Shown: positions 17,326 to 24,715 of the stretch, piece by piece
How the letters are laid out: every line of letters starts with the position of its first letter
How positions within the stretch are numbered: position 1 is the first letter of the stretch
Source of the DNA: Micromonospora terminaliae
GTDB lineage: Bacteria > Actinomycetota > Actinomycetes > Mycobacteriales > Micromonosporaceae
Reading direction: 5' to 3'
Assembly (NCBI RefSeq): GCF_009671205.1
Contig: NZ_CP045309.1
Coordinates: 4,464,001-4,528,000 of the forward strand
DNA: 64,000 bases
Program-made: the position numbers and the translations under genes
Notes under the pieces: generated by a model
What the model saw: the letters and a program-made list of their open reading frames with translations, nothing else
The model's database searches: none
What the model was told of the DNA's origin: nothing

Positions 17326-17871
17326 ATGGCACGAGCGGTACCGGAGACCCACGGCGACATCCTCGCGGCGGCGGCGCGGCGCTTCGCCGTCACCGGCTAC
17401 AAGGGCACCTCGCTCCAGGACATCGCCCGTGCGGTGGGCTGCTCGAAGGCGACCGTGCTCTACCACTTCGCCAACAAGGAAGCCCTGCTCAGTGAGCTGA
17501 TGGCACCCGCCATCGCGGTGCTGGAGGCGCTCGACGCGCGCCTCGCCGGCACGACCGGCGCGGCCGCCCAGGAGATCGCCGGCGAGGGCTTCGTCGACCT
17601 GGCGGTGCGTTTCCGCCGGGAGATCGCGCTGCTCCGGGGCGAGTTCCCCGACCTGCTCCAGCAGCCCGCGTTCGCGCACATCCAGGAGATCTCCGAACGG
17701 CTCATCGCGGCGTTCGCCGGCCATTCCGACCGGCCCTCCGCGCGGATCGCCGCGCTCGTGGTGCTCGCCGGCATCGCCGAGACGTGCGGCGAGTTCATCG
17801 ACATCCCCGACGACGAACTGCGGCCCGCCCTGCTGGCCGTGGTCCGGCGGGCCCTCGAACCCGTCACCTGA
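17326..17871 (+). CDS. TetR-family transcriptional repressor of the MMPL exporter
   Basis: 181 residues. The N-terminal TetR DNA-binding domain is textbook: ILAAAARRFAVTGYKGTSLQ, then DIARAVGCSKATVLYHFANKEALL. The C-terminal ligand domain is not assignable. The start at 17326 is preferred over ATG 17314 because CTGGAGGG lies just before it, inside the longer frame. Two identical palindromes directly upstream are the likely operator. The MMPL gene starts 32 bases after the stop, so the two genes form one unit, and loss of repression would raise export. Confidence 0.92.
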   Translation: MARAVPETHGDILAAAARRFAVTGYKGTSLQDIARAVGCSKATVLYHFANKEALLSELMAPAIAVLEALDARLAGTTGAAAQEIAGEGFVDLAVRFRREIALLRGEFPDLLQQPAFAHIQEISERLIAAFAGHSDRPSARIAALVVLAGIAETCGEFIDIPDDELRPALLAVVRRALEPVT

Positions 17872-17903
17872 TCCCCGTTCCGACCCCGAGGACAAGGAAT
17901 CCC

Positions 17904-20084
17904 ATGGCGACCCTGCTGTACCGGCTCGGCCGGGCATCGTTGCGCCGGCGGCGGCTCGTGGCCGTCGTGTGGCTCGTCGTACTCGTCGGCCTCGGCCTCG
18001 CCGCGGCCACCCTGAAGGGCCCGACGGCGAGCAACTTCACGATGCCGGGCACCGAGTCCCAGAAGGCCATCGACCTGCTCGCCGACCGGTTCCCGGCGGC
18101 GAGCGGCGCGACCGGCACCATCGCGGTCAAGGCGCCCCGGGCCGGCCAGCTCACCACGCCGGAGGGGCAAGCGATCGTCAAGCAGGTCACGCAGGAGGCG
18201 GCCACGCTGCCCGGGGTGGTCGGCGCGGTCGACCCGTACCAGGCGCAGGCGCTCACCCCGGACGGCCGCTACGCGCTGATCCAGGTGCAGTTCCAGGGCC
18301 GGGCCGACGACGTGACCGACGCCCAGCGCGACGCGTACGAGAAGGTCGGCGCGCGGGCCGAGGCCCAGGGCTGGCAGATCGCCCCCGGCGGTGAGGTGCT
18401 GAACGCCGAGCCGGAGGTCGGCTCCACCGAGGCGCTCGGCGTGCTGGTCGCGGCGATCGTCCTGATCGTCACCTTCGGCTCGCTGGTCGCGGCCGGCATG
18501 ACCATGCTGAACGCGCTGATCGGCGTGGGCGTCGGCATGGCCGGCCTGTACGCGCTCAGCGGCGCGGTCGAGCTGACCAGCACGGCGCCGATCCTGGCCC
18601 TGATGCTCGGCCTCGCGGTCGGCATCGACTACTCGCTGTTCATCACCTCCCGGCACCGGCAGAACCTGCTCGACGGCCTCTCGCCCGAGGAGGCGGTCGG
18701 CCGCGCGGTCGGGACGGCCGGCTCCGCCGTGGTCTTCGCCGGCGCCACCGTGGTGGTCGCGCTCGCCGGCCTGGCCGTCGTGGGCATCCCGTTCCTCACC
18801 GTGATGGGCCTGGCCGCGGCCGGCACCGTCACGGTGGCCGTGCTGGTGGCCATCACGCTGGCCCCGGCCCTGCTCGGCTTCGCCGGGCGCAAGGTGCTCC
18901 CCCGCAAGCTGCGCGGACGGGACGCGGTGGCCTCCCCGGCCACCGGCTCCGAGGACCGGTCGGGCTTCGGGTTCCGGTGGGCGCACTGGGTGACCCGGCT
19001 GCGCATCCCGGTCATCCTGGTCGGCCTGCTCGGCCTCGGCCTGCTCGCCATCCCGGCGCAGGACATGCGGCTGGCCCTGCCGGACGCCGCCACCGCCGCC
19101 GAGGGCAGTCCGGCGCGGGTCAACAACGACCTGGTCCGGGAGGGCTTCGGTGAGGGCTTCACGGGTCGCCTCGCGGTCGTCGTCACCGCCGACTCGCCGC
19201 AGGCCACCCAGGCGGCGCTGCCGCAGGTCACCGCGCTCATCCAGAAGACCGACGGCGTGCTGGCGGTGGCCCCGCCGCAGGTCGACCAGACCGGCCGCAC
19301 GGCGCTGCTCGGGGTGATCCCGAAGACCGGGCCGACCGACGCGGCCACCGAGACGCTGGTGCACGACATCCGCGCGCAGGTCGGCGGCATCCAGAACGCC
19401 GACGTGCTGCTGACCGGCGTCACCGCCATCGGCATCGACGTGTCCGAGAAGCTCTCCGACGCGCTCCCGGTCTACCTGCTGCTCGTGGTGGGACTGTCGG
19501 TGCTGCTGCTCATGCTGGTGTTCCGGTCGATCCTCGTGCCGGTCAAGGCGGCGCTGGGCTTCCTGCTCACCGTGGCGGCCACCTTCGGCATCACGGTCGC
19601 GGTCTTCCAGGAGGGCCACCTGGCCGACCTGGTCGGGCTGGACACCCCCGGCCCGCTGGTCAGCTTCCTGCCGATCCTGCTCATCGGCATCCTGTTCGGC
19701 CTGGCCATGGACTACGAGGTCTTCCTGGTCTCGCGGATGCGCGAGGACTTCGTGCACGGCGACACGGCCCGGCAGGCCACCATCAACGGCATGGGGCACG
19801 GCGCCCGGGTGGTCACCGCCGCCGCGCTGATCATGATCTCGGTGTTCGGTGGCTTCGTCTTCCTGGACGACCCGGTCATCAAGTCGATGGGCTTCGCGCT
19901 CGCGATCGGCGTCGCCATCGACGCGTTCGTGGTCCGGATGACCATCGTCCCGGCGGTGATGTCGCTGCTGAACAACGCCGCCTGGTGGCTCCCGCGCTGG
20001 CTTGGCAGGGTGCTGCCCAACGTGGACGTCGAGGGTGAGGGCCTGCGCGCCCACCTCGCCGAGCGCGAGCCCGCCCAGGTGTGA
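17904..20084 (+). CDS. MMPL-family RND transporter
   Basis: 726 residues with two repeats of one N-terminal membrane segment, a large outside loop and five membrane segments. Signatures include the first-half stretch MLGLAVGIDYSLFITSRHRQ and the second-half FGLAMDYEVFLVSRMREDF, each carrying the proton-relay Asp-Tyr pair of MMPL pumps. The family exports lipids, siderophores or drugs. The start at 17904 (MATLLYRLGRASLRRRRLV) has an AAGGAAT ribosome site; the frame extends upstream but overlaps tetR. It is controlled, by context, by the adjacent TetR repressor and its two operators. Confidence 0.94.
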   Translation: MATLLYRLGRASLRRRRLVAVVWLVVLVGLGLAAATLKGPTASNFTMPGTESQKAIDLLADRFPAASGATGTIAVKAPRAGQLTTPEGQAIVKQVTQEAATLPGVVGAVDPYQAQALTPDGRYALIQVQFQGRADDVTDAQRDAYEKVGARAEAQGWQIAPGGEVLNAEPEVGSTEALGVLVAAIVLIVTFGSLVAAGMTMLNALIGVGVGMAGLYALSGAVELTSTAPILALMLGLAVGIDYSLFITSRHRQNLLDGLSPEEAVGRAVGTAGSAVVFAGATVVVALAGLAVVGIPFLTVMGLAAAGTVTVAVLVAITLAPALLGFAGRKVLPRKLRGRDAVASPATGSEDRSGFGFRWAHWVTRLRIPVILVGLLGLGLLAIPAQDMRLALPDAATAAEGSPARVNNDLVREGFGEGFTGRLAVVVTADSPQATQAALPQVTALIQKTDGVLAVAPPQVDQTGRTALLGVIPKTGPTDAATETLVHDIRAQVGGIQNADVLLTGVTAIGIDVSEKLSDALPVYLLLVVGLSVLLLMLVFRSILVPVKAALGFLLTVAATFGITVAVFQEGHLADLVGLDTPGPLVSFLPILLIGILFGLAMDYEVFLVSRMREDFVHGDTARQATINGMGHGARVVTAAALIMISVFGGFVFLDDPVIKSMGFALAIGVAIDAFVVRMTIVPAVMSLLNNAAWWLPRWLGRVLPNVDVEGEGLRAHLAEREPAQV

Positions 20085-20088
20085 CGCG

Positions 20089-20127
20089 GACCTGCCCGGC
20101 CGGTGTCAGACGCCGGCCGGGTAGGTC
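20089..20127. terminator. Bidirectional terminator between MMPL and Ere-like genes
   Basis: A 15-bp stem with one G-T wobble (20089-20103 with 20113-20127) and a nine-base loop. It begins five bases after the MMPL stop, and the stop codon of the converging esterase-family gene lies in the loop, so it serves both directions. Confidence 0.75.
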
Positions 20128-21362
20128 TCCATCTCGCCCGGAGCGGCCGGCGCCGGCAGCGGGTGCAGCGCGGTCGCCTCGTCGCACCAGATGAACGCGT
20201 CGTAGCGCTCGCCCAGCCGCGTCGGCACGTAGTTGCCCCAGGCCTCGAAGCTCGGGTCGTAGACCACCCCGATGGCCCGGTGGTCGGTCTCCCCGGTCAC
20301 CCACTCCGGCTGGTCCCCGCCGCCGAAGACCAGCACCGCCCGCTCCGGCATCAGCTCGTGCAGCCGCCGCTCCACCGAGCCCTCCCGGGCCGGCGGCACG
20401 ATCATCGCCTCGGACGGCGAGCCCCAGCGCGGCGCGGCCACCACCGTGCCCCGGTAGCTGCCGAAGCCGACCAGCGCCACCGCGTCCCGGCCGTGCCGTT
20501 CCCGGGCGAGCTGGCCGATGTTCACCAGCCCGTCCGCCGCCATGTCGGTGGCCCGGGCGTCGCCGACGTGGGTGTTGTGCGCCCAGACGATCCCGCGCGC
20601 CTGCGGGCCGTAGCGGTCGAGCAGCCGGTCCAGGGTGTCGGCCATGTGGATGTCGCGGATGTTCCAGGACTCCGGGCCGCCGCCCACCATGGCCCGGTAG
20701 TAGCGCTCCGCACCGGCCACGACCTCCGCGTTCTGCCAGGCCGCGAAGCGGTCCGCGCCGTCGGTGGCCGCCTGTTCCCGGGTACGCGCCAGCAGCCGGA
20801 CCACCTCCTCCTCGCACCGGGCCGAGACGAACCGGCTGGCCGTGCCGTAGTCCTCGACCCGCTTGCCGTACGGCTCGAAGCACCGGTACGCCTCCTGCGC
20901 CGCCTCCAGCGAGGCGGGGTCCTCCTCGCCCAGGTAGTCGAAGATGGCCTGCATCGACTCCCAGAGGCTGTAGACGTCCAGCCCGTGGAAGCCGGCCCGC
21001 TCCCCCTCGGGGCGTTCCAGGTTCCACGCCCGCAGCCAGCGGCAGAACCGGGCGACCTCGGCGTTGGCCCACATCCAGGTCGGCCAGCGCTCGAAGCGTT
21101 CCAGCGCGGTCTGCGGATCGGCCAGCCCGCCCGGCGCGCCCGCCACCGAGCAGTTCACCCGGTCGCAGTCCGGCCAGTCCCCCTCCACCGCGACGAAGTC
21201 GAAGCCCTGTTCGGCGATGAGCCGCCGGGTCAGTTGCTCGCGCAGCCGGTAGTAGTCGTAGCTGCCGTGCGTCGCCTCGCCGATCATGACGATCCGCGCG
21301 TCCCGGACGCGTTCCAGCAGCGGGTCGAAGTCGCTCGGCGCGCCGAGCCGCTGTACCAGCAT
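20106..21362 (-). CDS. Erythromycin-esterase family protein
   Basis: About 418 residues of the Ere/succinoglycan-biosynthesis EreA-like hydrolase family. Key residues are visible: VMIGEATHGSYDYYRLREQ with the conserved Glu and catalytic-type His, FVAVEGDWPDC with the acidic pair, and IVWAHNTHVGDARATDM with the second His. True EreA and EreB open the macrolide lactone ring, but many family members have other esterase substrates, so resistance is a possibility and not a finding. Start at 21362 (MLVQRLGAPSDFDPLLERV) fits the family start and has TAGCCG five bases upstream; ATG 21413 would add 17 residues. It sits beside an Erm-type methyltransferase gene. Confidence 0.85.
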   Translation of the reverse strand: MLVQRLGAPSDFDPLLERVRDARIVMIGEATHGSYDYYRLREQLTRRLIAEQGFDFVAVEGDWPDCDRVNCSVAGAPGGLADPQTALERFERWPTWMWANAEVARFCRWLRAWNLERPEGERAGFHGLDVYSLWESMQAIFDYLGEEDPASLEAAQEAYRCFEPYGKRVEDYGTASRFVSARCEEEVVRLLARTREQAATDGADRFAAWQNAEVVAGAERYYRAMVGGGPESWNIRDIHMADTLDRLLDRYGPQARGIVWAHNTHVGDARATDMAADGLVNIGQLARERHGRDAVALVGFGSYRGTVVAAPRWGSPSEAMIVPPAREGSVERRLHELMPERAVLVFGGGDQPEWVTGETDHRAIGVVYDPSFEAWGNYVPTRLGERYDAFIWCDEATALHPLPAPAAPGEMETYPAGV

Positions 21363-21431
21363 GCGAGCGGCTACCCGGGACCCGACCGGGCAAACGGTCA
21401 GGCCGGCGGGCATGGCACCCGCCGCAGCGGG

Positions 21432-21437
21432 TAGCCC
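21432..21437 (+). promoter_or_regulatory. Possible -10 element of a leaderless DUF2795 promoter
   Basis: TAGCCC ends six bases before the DUF2795 ATG. It departs from TANNNT only at the last position, and no ribosome-binding site is present. Confidence 0.35.
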
Positions 21438-21443
21438 GCCGGC

Positions 21444-21635
21444 ATGACCGTCACCGGGGTGCAGTTGCAGGAGTTCCTGGCCGGGCTCGACTACCCGGTC
21501 TCCCGTGCGGACCTGATCCGCTGGGGCCAGGAGAACGGTGCCAGCACCGAGATGCTGCAGATGCTCAAGGCGCTGCCGGCGGAGGAGTTCGACACCCCCG
21601 CCGAGCTGGGCGAGGCCCTCAACACCCTGGTCTGA
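21444..21635 (+). CDS. DUF2795 small protein
   Basis: 63 residues. The DUF2795 fold is recognisable in VQLQEFLAGLDYPVSRADLIRWGQENGA followed by LKALPAEEFDTPAELGEAL: a short acidic helical protein common in actinobacteria. The spacing of hydrophobic residues resembles small DNA- or protein-binding modules, but no function is established. It lies between the Ere-like gene (divergent) and the Erm gene (convergent, only six bases between stops). Confidence 0.88.
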   Translation: MTVTGVQLQEFLAGLDYPVSRADLIRWGQENGASTEMLQMLKALPAEEFDTPAELGEALNTLV

Positions 21636-21641
21636 GCCCGG

Positions 21642-22454
21642 TCACCGCACGGCCCGCCCGGGATCCACGGCGTGCAGCAGCCGGAACAGCACGAGCCACT
21701 GCTCGGGCCAGACCAGCCCGACCGGGGTGTCCGGGGCCAGCCGGGCGGCCCGCAGCGCCCCGTCGACCCGCCGGCGCGGGTGGCCGGTGCGCAGCGAGGC
21801 GGCCAGCGAGCCGCCGACCCCGCCGAAACCGAGCTCCACCATCCGCCGGTACGCGGGCAGCGCCGCCGCCGGCAGCAGCGGTTCGGGGCGGCGGTCCAGC
21901 CGGAGGATCCCGCCGTCGACGGCCGGCACCGGCCGGAACGCGCCCCGGGGCACCCATCCGGCGAGCCGCCAGTGGTGCTCGGGCCAGGTGAGCACGGTGA
22001 GCCGGCTCCAGCGCCCGTGGTCGCCGGTGCGCTTGCGGGCGTAGTCGAGCTGGGTGAGCAGGGTGGCCGACCGCAGGCCGGGCGCCGCGAGGCACCAGCG
22101 GACCACGGCGGCGGTCAGCGACCAGGGGATGTTGCCGACCACCGCGAACGGCTCACGGGGCGGGACGGCGGTCAGGAAGTCGGCCGCCCGGACCGCGACG
22201 TGCGGCAGGTCCGCGCAGGCCGCGGTCAGCTCCGGCAGCACGGCGGGGTCCACCTCGTACGCGACCAGCCGGCCGCACCTGGCGGCGAGCGGCCGGGTCA
22301 GCTGGCCGCGTCCGGCGCCCACCTCCAGCAGCAGGTCGTCCGGGCCGGGGCGGGCCGCCCGGACGATCCGCGCGACGGCGGCCGGGTCGGCGAGGAAGTT
22401 CTGGGACAGTACGCGACGGAACCGGTCGCGCGCGGTGGGTCGGCGGGGCGCCAC
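21642..22454 (-). CDS. Erm-type 23S rRNA (adenine-N6)-methyltransferase
   Basis: 270 residues. SAM-dependent Rossmann methyltransferase of the RrmA/Erm-KsgA family. Motifs are LSQNFLADPAAV (17-28), the SAM-binding EVGAGRGQLTRPLA (44-57), the acidic LVAYEVDP (64-70) and catalytic VVGNIPWSLT (105-114). The overall layout and RRxLSQNFL start match macrolide-lincosamide-streptogramin resistance Erm enzymes better than the housekeeping KsgA, which has a longer, different C-terminus. It would dimethylate A2058 of 23S rRNA. Start GTG 22454 is chosen because conserved sequence begins there; the in-frame extension to 22604 looks like leader. A structured 200-base leader and a possible small ORF precede it. 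Confidence 0.88.
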   Translation of the reverse strand: MAPRRPTARDRFRRVLSQNFLADPAAVARIVRAARPGPDDLLLEVGAGRGQLTRPLAARCGRLVAYEVDPAVLPELTAACADLPHVAVRAADFLTAVPPREPFAVVGNIPWSLTAAVVRWCLAAPGLRSATLLTQLDYARKRTGDHGRWSRLTVLTWPEHHWRLAGWVPRGAFRPVPAVDGGILRLDRRPEPLLPAAALPAYRRMVELGFGGVGGSLAASLRTGHPRRRVDGALRAARLAPDTPVGLVWPEQWLVLFRLLHAVDPGRAVR

Positions 22455-22462
22455 GAGATCGT

Positions 22463-22498
22463 CCTGTCTGTCGCCGGACGGCGACGGGAACGGACAGG
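22463..22498 (-). promoter_or_regulatory. Hairpin immediately upstream of the erm start
   Basis: Nested stems: CCTGTC/GACAGG (22463-22468 with 22493-22498) enclosing GTCGCC/GGCGAC (22470-22475 with 22480-22485). It ends nine bases before the GTG, so when folded it could mask ribosome access, in the way of inducible erm leaders. Confidence 0.5.
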
Positions 22499-22513
22499 CG
22501 CACGAGAAAGTCG

Positions 22514-22548
22514 GGGCCTGTCCGAGCGGATCGGGACTCGGACGGCCC
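22514..22548 (-). promoter_or_regulatory. Second leader hairpin of the erm gene
   Basis: A 12-bp stem with one bulged base: GGGCC-T-GTCCGAG (22514-22526) pairs with CTCGGAC-GGCCC (22537-22548) around a 10-base loop. It lies 60 bases before the erm start. Confidence 0.5.
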
Positions 22549-22620
22549 TGGAGATTCGGCGGGGACGCGCCACACACCCCGGATCGGGGCGGGCGGCGGC
22601 GCACCGGGCAGCCGGCGGCG

Positions 22621-22642
22621 GCCGGCCCGGTCAGGGGCCGGC
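22621..22642 (-). promoter_or_regulatory. Third leader hairpin, attenuator-like, between the small ORF and erm
   Basis: 8-bp GC-only stem (GCCGGCCC, 22621-22628, with 22635-22642) and a six-base loop, flanked by an outer complementary pair (22601-22606 with 22642-22647). It starts 17 bases after the stop of the possible 39-codon ORF, where a terminator or anti-terminator would be expected in uORF-based attenuation. Confidence 0.45.
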
Positions 22643-22658
22643 GGTGCGGACGGTCAGG

Positions 22659-22778
22659 TCAGGCGCGGTGGGCGTCCCGGCCGGCCAGGGCCGGGCGCCG
22701 GACCCGCGGGCGGGCGACCAGGAGGAGCCCCCACGCGGCCGGCGCGGCGGCCACGTCGATCAGGGCATGCGTGAACAT
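22659..22778 (-). CDS. Possible 39-residue leaderless small ORF upstream of erm
   Basis: ATG at 22778 opens a 39-codon frame beginning MFTHALIDVAAAPAAWGLLL and ending in a basic tail (RPRVRRPALAGRDAHRA). It has one hydrophobic stretch and then basic residues. There is no ribosome site, but TAGCCT ends seven bases before the ATG, the pattern of a leaderless mRNA. It fills the gap between the oxidoreductase and erm on the same strand and could be a regulatory leader ORF or a tiny membrane peptide. No homology is recognised; coding status is uncertain. Confidence 0.4.
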   Translation of the reverse strand: MFTHALIDVAAAPAAWGLLLVARPRVRRPALAGRDAHRA

Positions 22779-22785
22779 GCCGGCC

Positions 22786-22791
22786 AGGCTA
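22786..22791 (-). promoter_or_regulatory. -10 element upstream of the small ORF and erm leader
   Basis: TAGCCT on the minus strand, with seven bases to the ATG at 22778. A 17-base spacer leads back to TCGCAC (22809-22814) as a possible -35, directly preceded by the AT-rich GAATTCC. Confidence 0.45.
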
Positions 22792-22823
22792 GCGGCGGGC
22801 CGGCCGGCGTGCGACGGAATTCC

Positions 22824-23720
22824 TCAGAGGTCGACGCTGCACCGCTGGCTGCGGGCGGTCTCGGCGGCCTCCAGCACAGCCACCACCTCGCGCCCGAACC
22901 GGACGTCGCAGCGGTGGTCCCGGGTGCCCGCCTCGACCTCCTCCAGCAGCTGGTCGATGGCCGTGCCGAACGCCTGGAGCACGCTGCCGTCGCCGGGCGG
23001 CACGGTCTCGATGCCGTTCTCGCCGAAGAAGACGAAGTCCCGGGTGACCGCCTCGGCCGGCGCGTCGAGGGTGAGCGAGAGCGAGCTGGTGGCGCCACCG
23101 TCGTGGGTGAGCAGCAGGTGCACGAGGCCGCTCGGGCCGTCCGTGGCGGTGACCCGGTTGACCCGGCCGAGCACCGGCAGGATCAGCGACAGCGCGTGCG
23201 GGCCGATGTCCCAGAGCGCGCCCCGGTCCCGCCGCCACTGCGAGTTCCCGTACGGGTTCCCCGGCTGGTAGATCGACGCGAACATGGTCCCCCGGGCGTG
23301 CTGCCAGCCGCCGGCCGCCGCCGTCGAGGCGAGGAAGCCGGTGACGTTCGGGTGGAACCGCTGGGTGAAGAAGACGATCGAGGCCACCCCGGACGCCTGC
23401 GCGGCGTCGACCACCCGGTCGGCGTCGGCGAGGCTCAGCGCGAGCGGCTTGTCCAGCAGGAGGTGCCGCCCGGCGGTGGCGGCCCGCACGGCGATCTCGG
23501 CCTGCACGTCCGGCGGCAGCGCCACGGCGATCGCGTCGCAGGCGTCGAGCAGCGCGTCCACGTCCTCGAAGACCGGTACGCCGTGCCGGGTGGCCAGCAC
23601 GCCCGCCTTCACCGGGTCGCGCCCCCAGACTCCGGCCAGCTCGGCCCGCGGGTGCGCGTCGATGGCCGCGGCGTGCGTCTCCGCCGCCCAGTGACCCGTG
23701 CCGAACAAGCCGAACCGCAC
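22824..23720 (-). CDS. Gfo/Idh/MocA family oxidoreductase
   Basis: 298 residues. N-terminal Rossmann domain with FGLFGTGHWAAETHAAAI near the start and the LDKPLALSLADADRV stretch around residue 100, whose EKP-like motif (here DKP) carries the catalytic Lys. The C-terminal alpha/beta domain has the family WDIGPHALSLILPVLG with the conserved Asp and His. Members oxidise or reduce sugars, inositols or related alcohols with NAD(P); the substrate is not predictable. Start GTG 23720 has AGGGGG upstream; the frame extends to 23921, but the extra residues are not family-like. Confidence 0.9.
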   Translation of the reverse strand: MRFGLFGTGHWAAETHAAAIDAHPRAELAGVWGRDPVKAGVLATRHGVPVFEDVDALLDACDAIAVALPPDVQAEIAVRAATAGRHLLLDKPLALSLADADRVVDAAQASGVASIVFFTQRFHPNVTGFLASTAAAGGWQHARGTMFASIYQPGNPYGNSQWRRDRGALWDIGPHALSLILPVLGRVNRVTATDGPSGLVHLLLTHDGGATSSLSLTLDAPAEAVTRDFVFFGENGIETVPPGDGSVLQAFGTAIDQLLEEVEAGTRDHRCDVRFGREVVAVLEAAETARSQRCSVDL

Positions 23721-23852
23721 CCCGGACCCCCTGCTGTCGTCCCTGCGCCACGGCGTACGCCGGTGGCCGTGATCCACGCTAGTCGTCCGGCCGGGCCGAC
23801 GCGCCGGGACCCCGCCGGTGAGCCGGGCGACGGTGGCTACTACGCGGGTTAG

Positions 23853-23858
23853 TAGGCT
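23853..23858 (+). promoter_or_regulatory. -10 element of a leaderless short ORF
   Basis: TAGGCT fits TANNNT and ends six bases before the GTG at 23865, which opens a 10-codon ORF coupled to the membrane-protein gene. Confidence 0.45.
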
Positions 23859-23864
23859 GTGCCG

Positions 23865-23897
23865 GTGACTTCGACTGCGCCGGGACGGCGTCGATGA
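23865..23897 (+). CDS. Possible 10-residue upstream ORF coupled to the membrane-protein gene
   Basis: GTG 23865 opens MTSTAPGRRR, and its TGA overlaps the next ATG (ATGA at 23894-23897). With a -10 hexamer six bases upstream and no ribosome site for the next gene, translation of this leader may deliver ribosomes to it by coupling. It is too short for homology, so its coding status is an inference. Confidence 0.4.
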   Translation: MTSTAPGRRR

Positions 23898-24289
23898 CCA
23901 CCGCGGCGGCGGCCGGCTCACCGGTGGACGGGATCCTCGCGACGGCCTCGATCGTGCTGTCGCTCCTCGTCGCGGTCTGGGCCCTGGTGGCGGCCGTCCG
24001 CCACCGCGCGCCGGACCGGTACCAGTTCGTCGGCCTGGCCGTGCTGGAGGTGGCCCTGCTGGCGCTCACCGTGGTGGCGCTCGTGGCGCTCGGCGGCGGT
24101 GAGCGGCCGGGCGAGCCGGGGGCGTTCTTCGGCTACCTGGTGACGCTGGTCTGCCTGCCGCCGCTGGCCTGGGTGCTGGCCCGGATGGAGCCGACCCGGT
24201 GGGGCTCGGCGATCGTCTGCGCGGTCTGCCTGGTCACCCCGGTGGTGGTGGTCCGCCTACAGCAGACCTGGGAGGTCGTCGGTGGCTGA
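23894..24289 (+). CDS. Hypothetical four-helix membrane protein
   Basis: 131 residues, about four membrane segments (roughly 15-35, 47-67, 77-98 and 105-125) with short loops. I do not recognise a named family. Similar small proteins are encoded in pairs with the following gene in Micromonosporaceae (recalled, not checked). The start overlaps a 10-codon upstream ORF, and its end overlaps the next gene by eight bases, so the two are translationally coupled and probably form a membrane complex. Confidence 0.75.
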   Translation: MTTAAAAGSPVDGILATASIVLSLLVAVWALVAAVRHRAPDRYQFVGLAVLEVALLALTVVALVALGGGERPGEPGAFFGYLVTLVCLPPLAWVLARMEPTRWGSAIVCAVCLVTPVVVVRLQQTWEVVGG

Positions 24290-24686
24290 GCAGCGCGCGA
24301 CGAACCGGGGGCCGGGCCGGCTGCTGATCGCGGTCTACATCCTCTTCGCGATCGCCGCGACCTCCCGGGCCGGGCTCCAGATCGCCACGAAGTTCGACGA
24401 GGCGCCGGTGGCGTACCTGCTCTCCGCGCTCGCCGCGCTCATCTACATCGTGGCGGCGGTCGGGCTGGCCCGGGCCGGGCACACCGGCCGCCGGGTCGCG
24501 CTGGCCTGCTGCTCGGTGGAGCTGGTCGGGGTCGTGGGCGTCGGCATCCTCAGCCTGGCCGACAAGGAGCTGTTCCCGGACGAGACGGTCTGGTCGGGCT
24601 TCGGCAGCGGCTACGGCTACATCCCGCTCGTGCTGCCGGTGCTCGGCCTGTTCTGGCTCTGGCGCACCCGGCGCGACCCCGCCTGA
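24282..24686 (+). CDS. Hypothetical four-helix membrane protein, partner of the preceding gene
   Basis: 134 residues from GTG 24282 with four predicted membrane segments (about 14-30, 42-62, 70-92 and 112-128). The start reads MAEQRATNRGPGRLLIAVYI. The sequence carries the loop KELFPDETVWSGFGSGYGYIP near the C-terminus, of unknown meaning. No enzyme motif is visible. The eight-base overlap with the upstream gene indicates co-translation. It converges on the FabG-like gene 30 bases away. Confidence 0.75.
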   Translation: MAEQRATNRGPGRLLIAVYILFAIAATSRAGLQIATKFDEAPVAYLLSALAALIYIVAAVGLARAGHTGRRVALACCSVELVGVVGVGILSLADKELFPDETVWSGFGSGYGYIPLVLPVLGLFWLWRTRRDPA

Positions 24687-24715
24687 GGGGCCGCGCCGGG
24701 TGACGCGTGCCGGCC

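Noticed and set aside
22603..22778. Classic Erm leader peptide with an arrest motif
   Set aside because: No short ORF with an IFVI- or IAVV-type sequence and nearby stop was found; the 39-codon ORF is listed instead, with low confidence.
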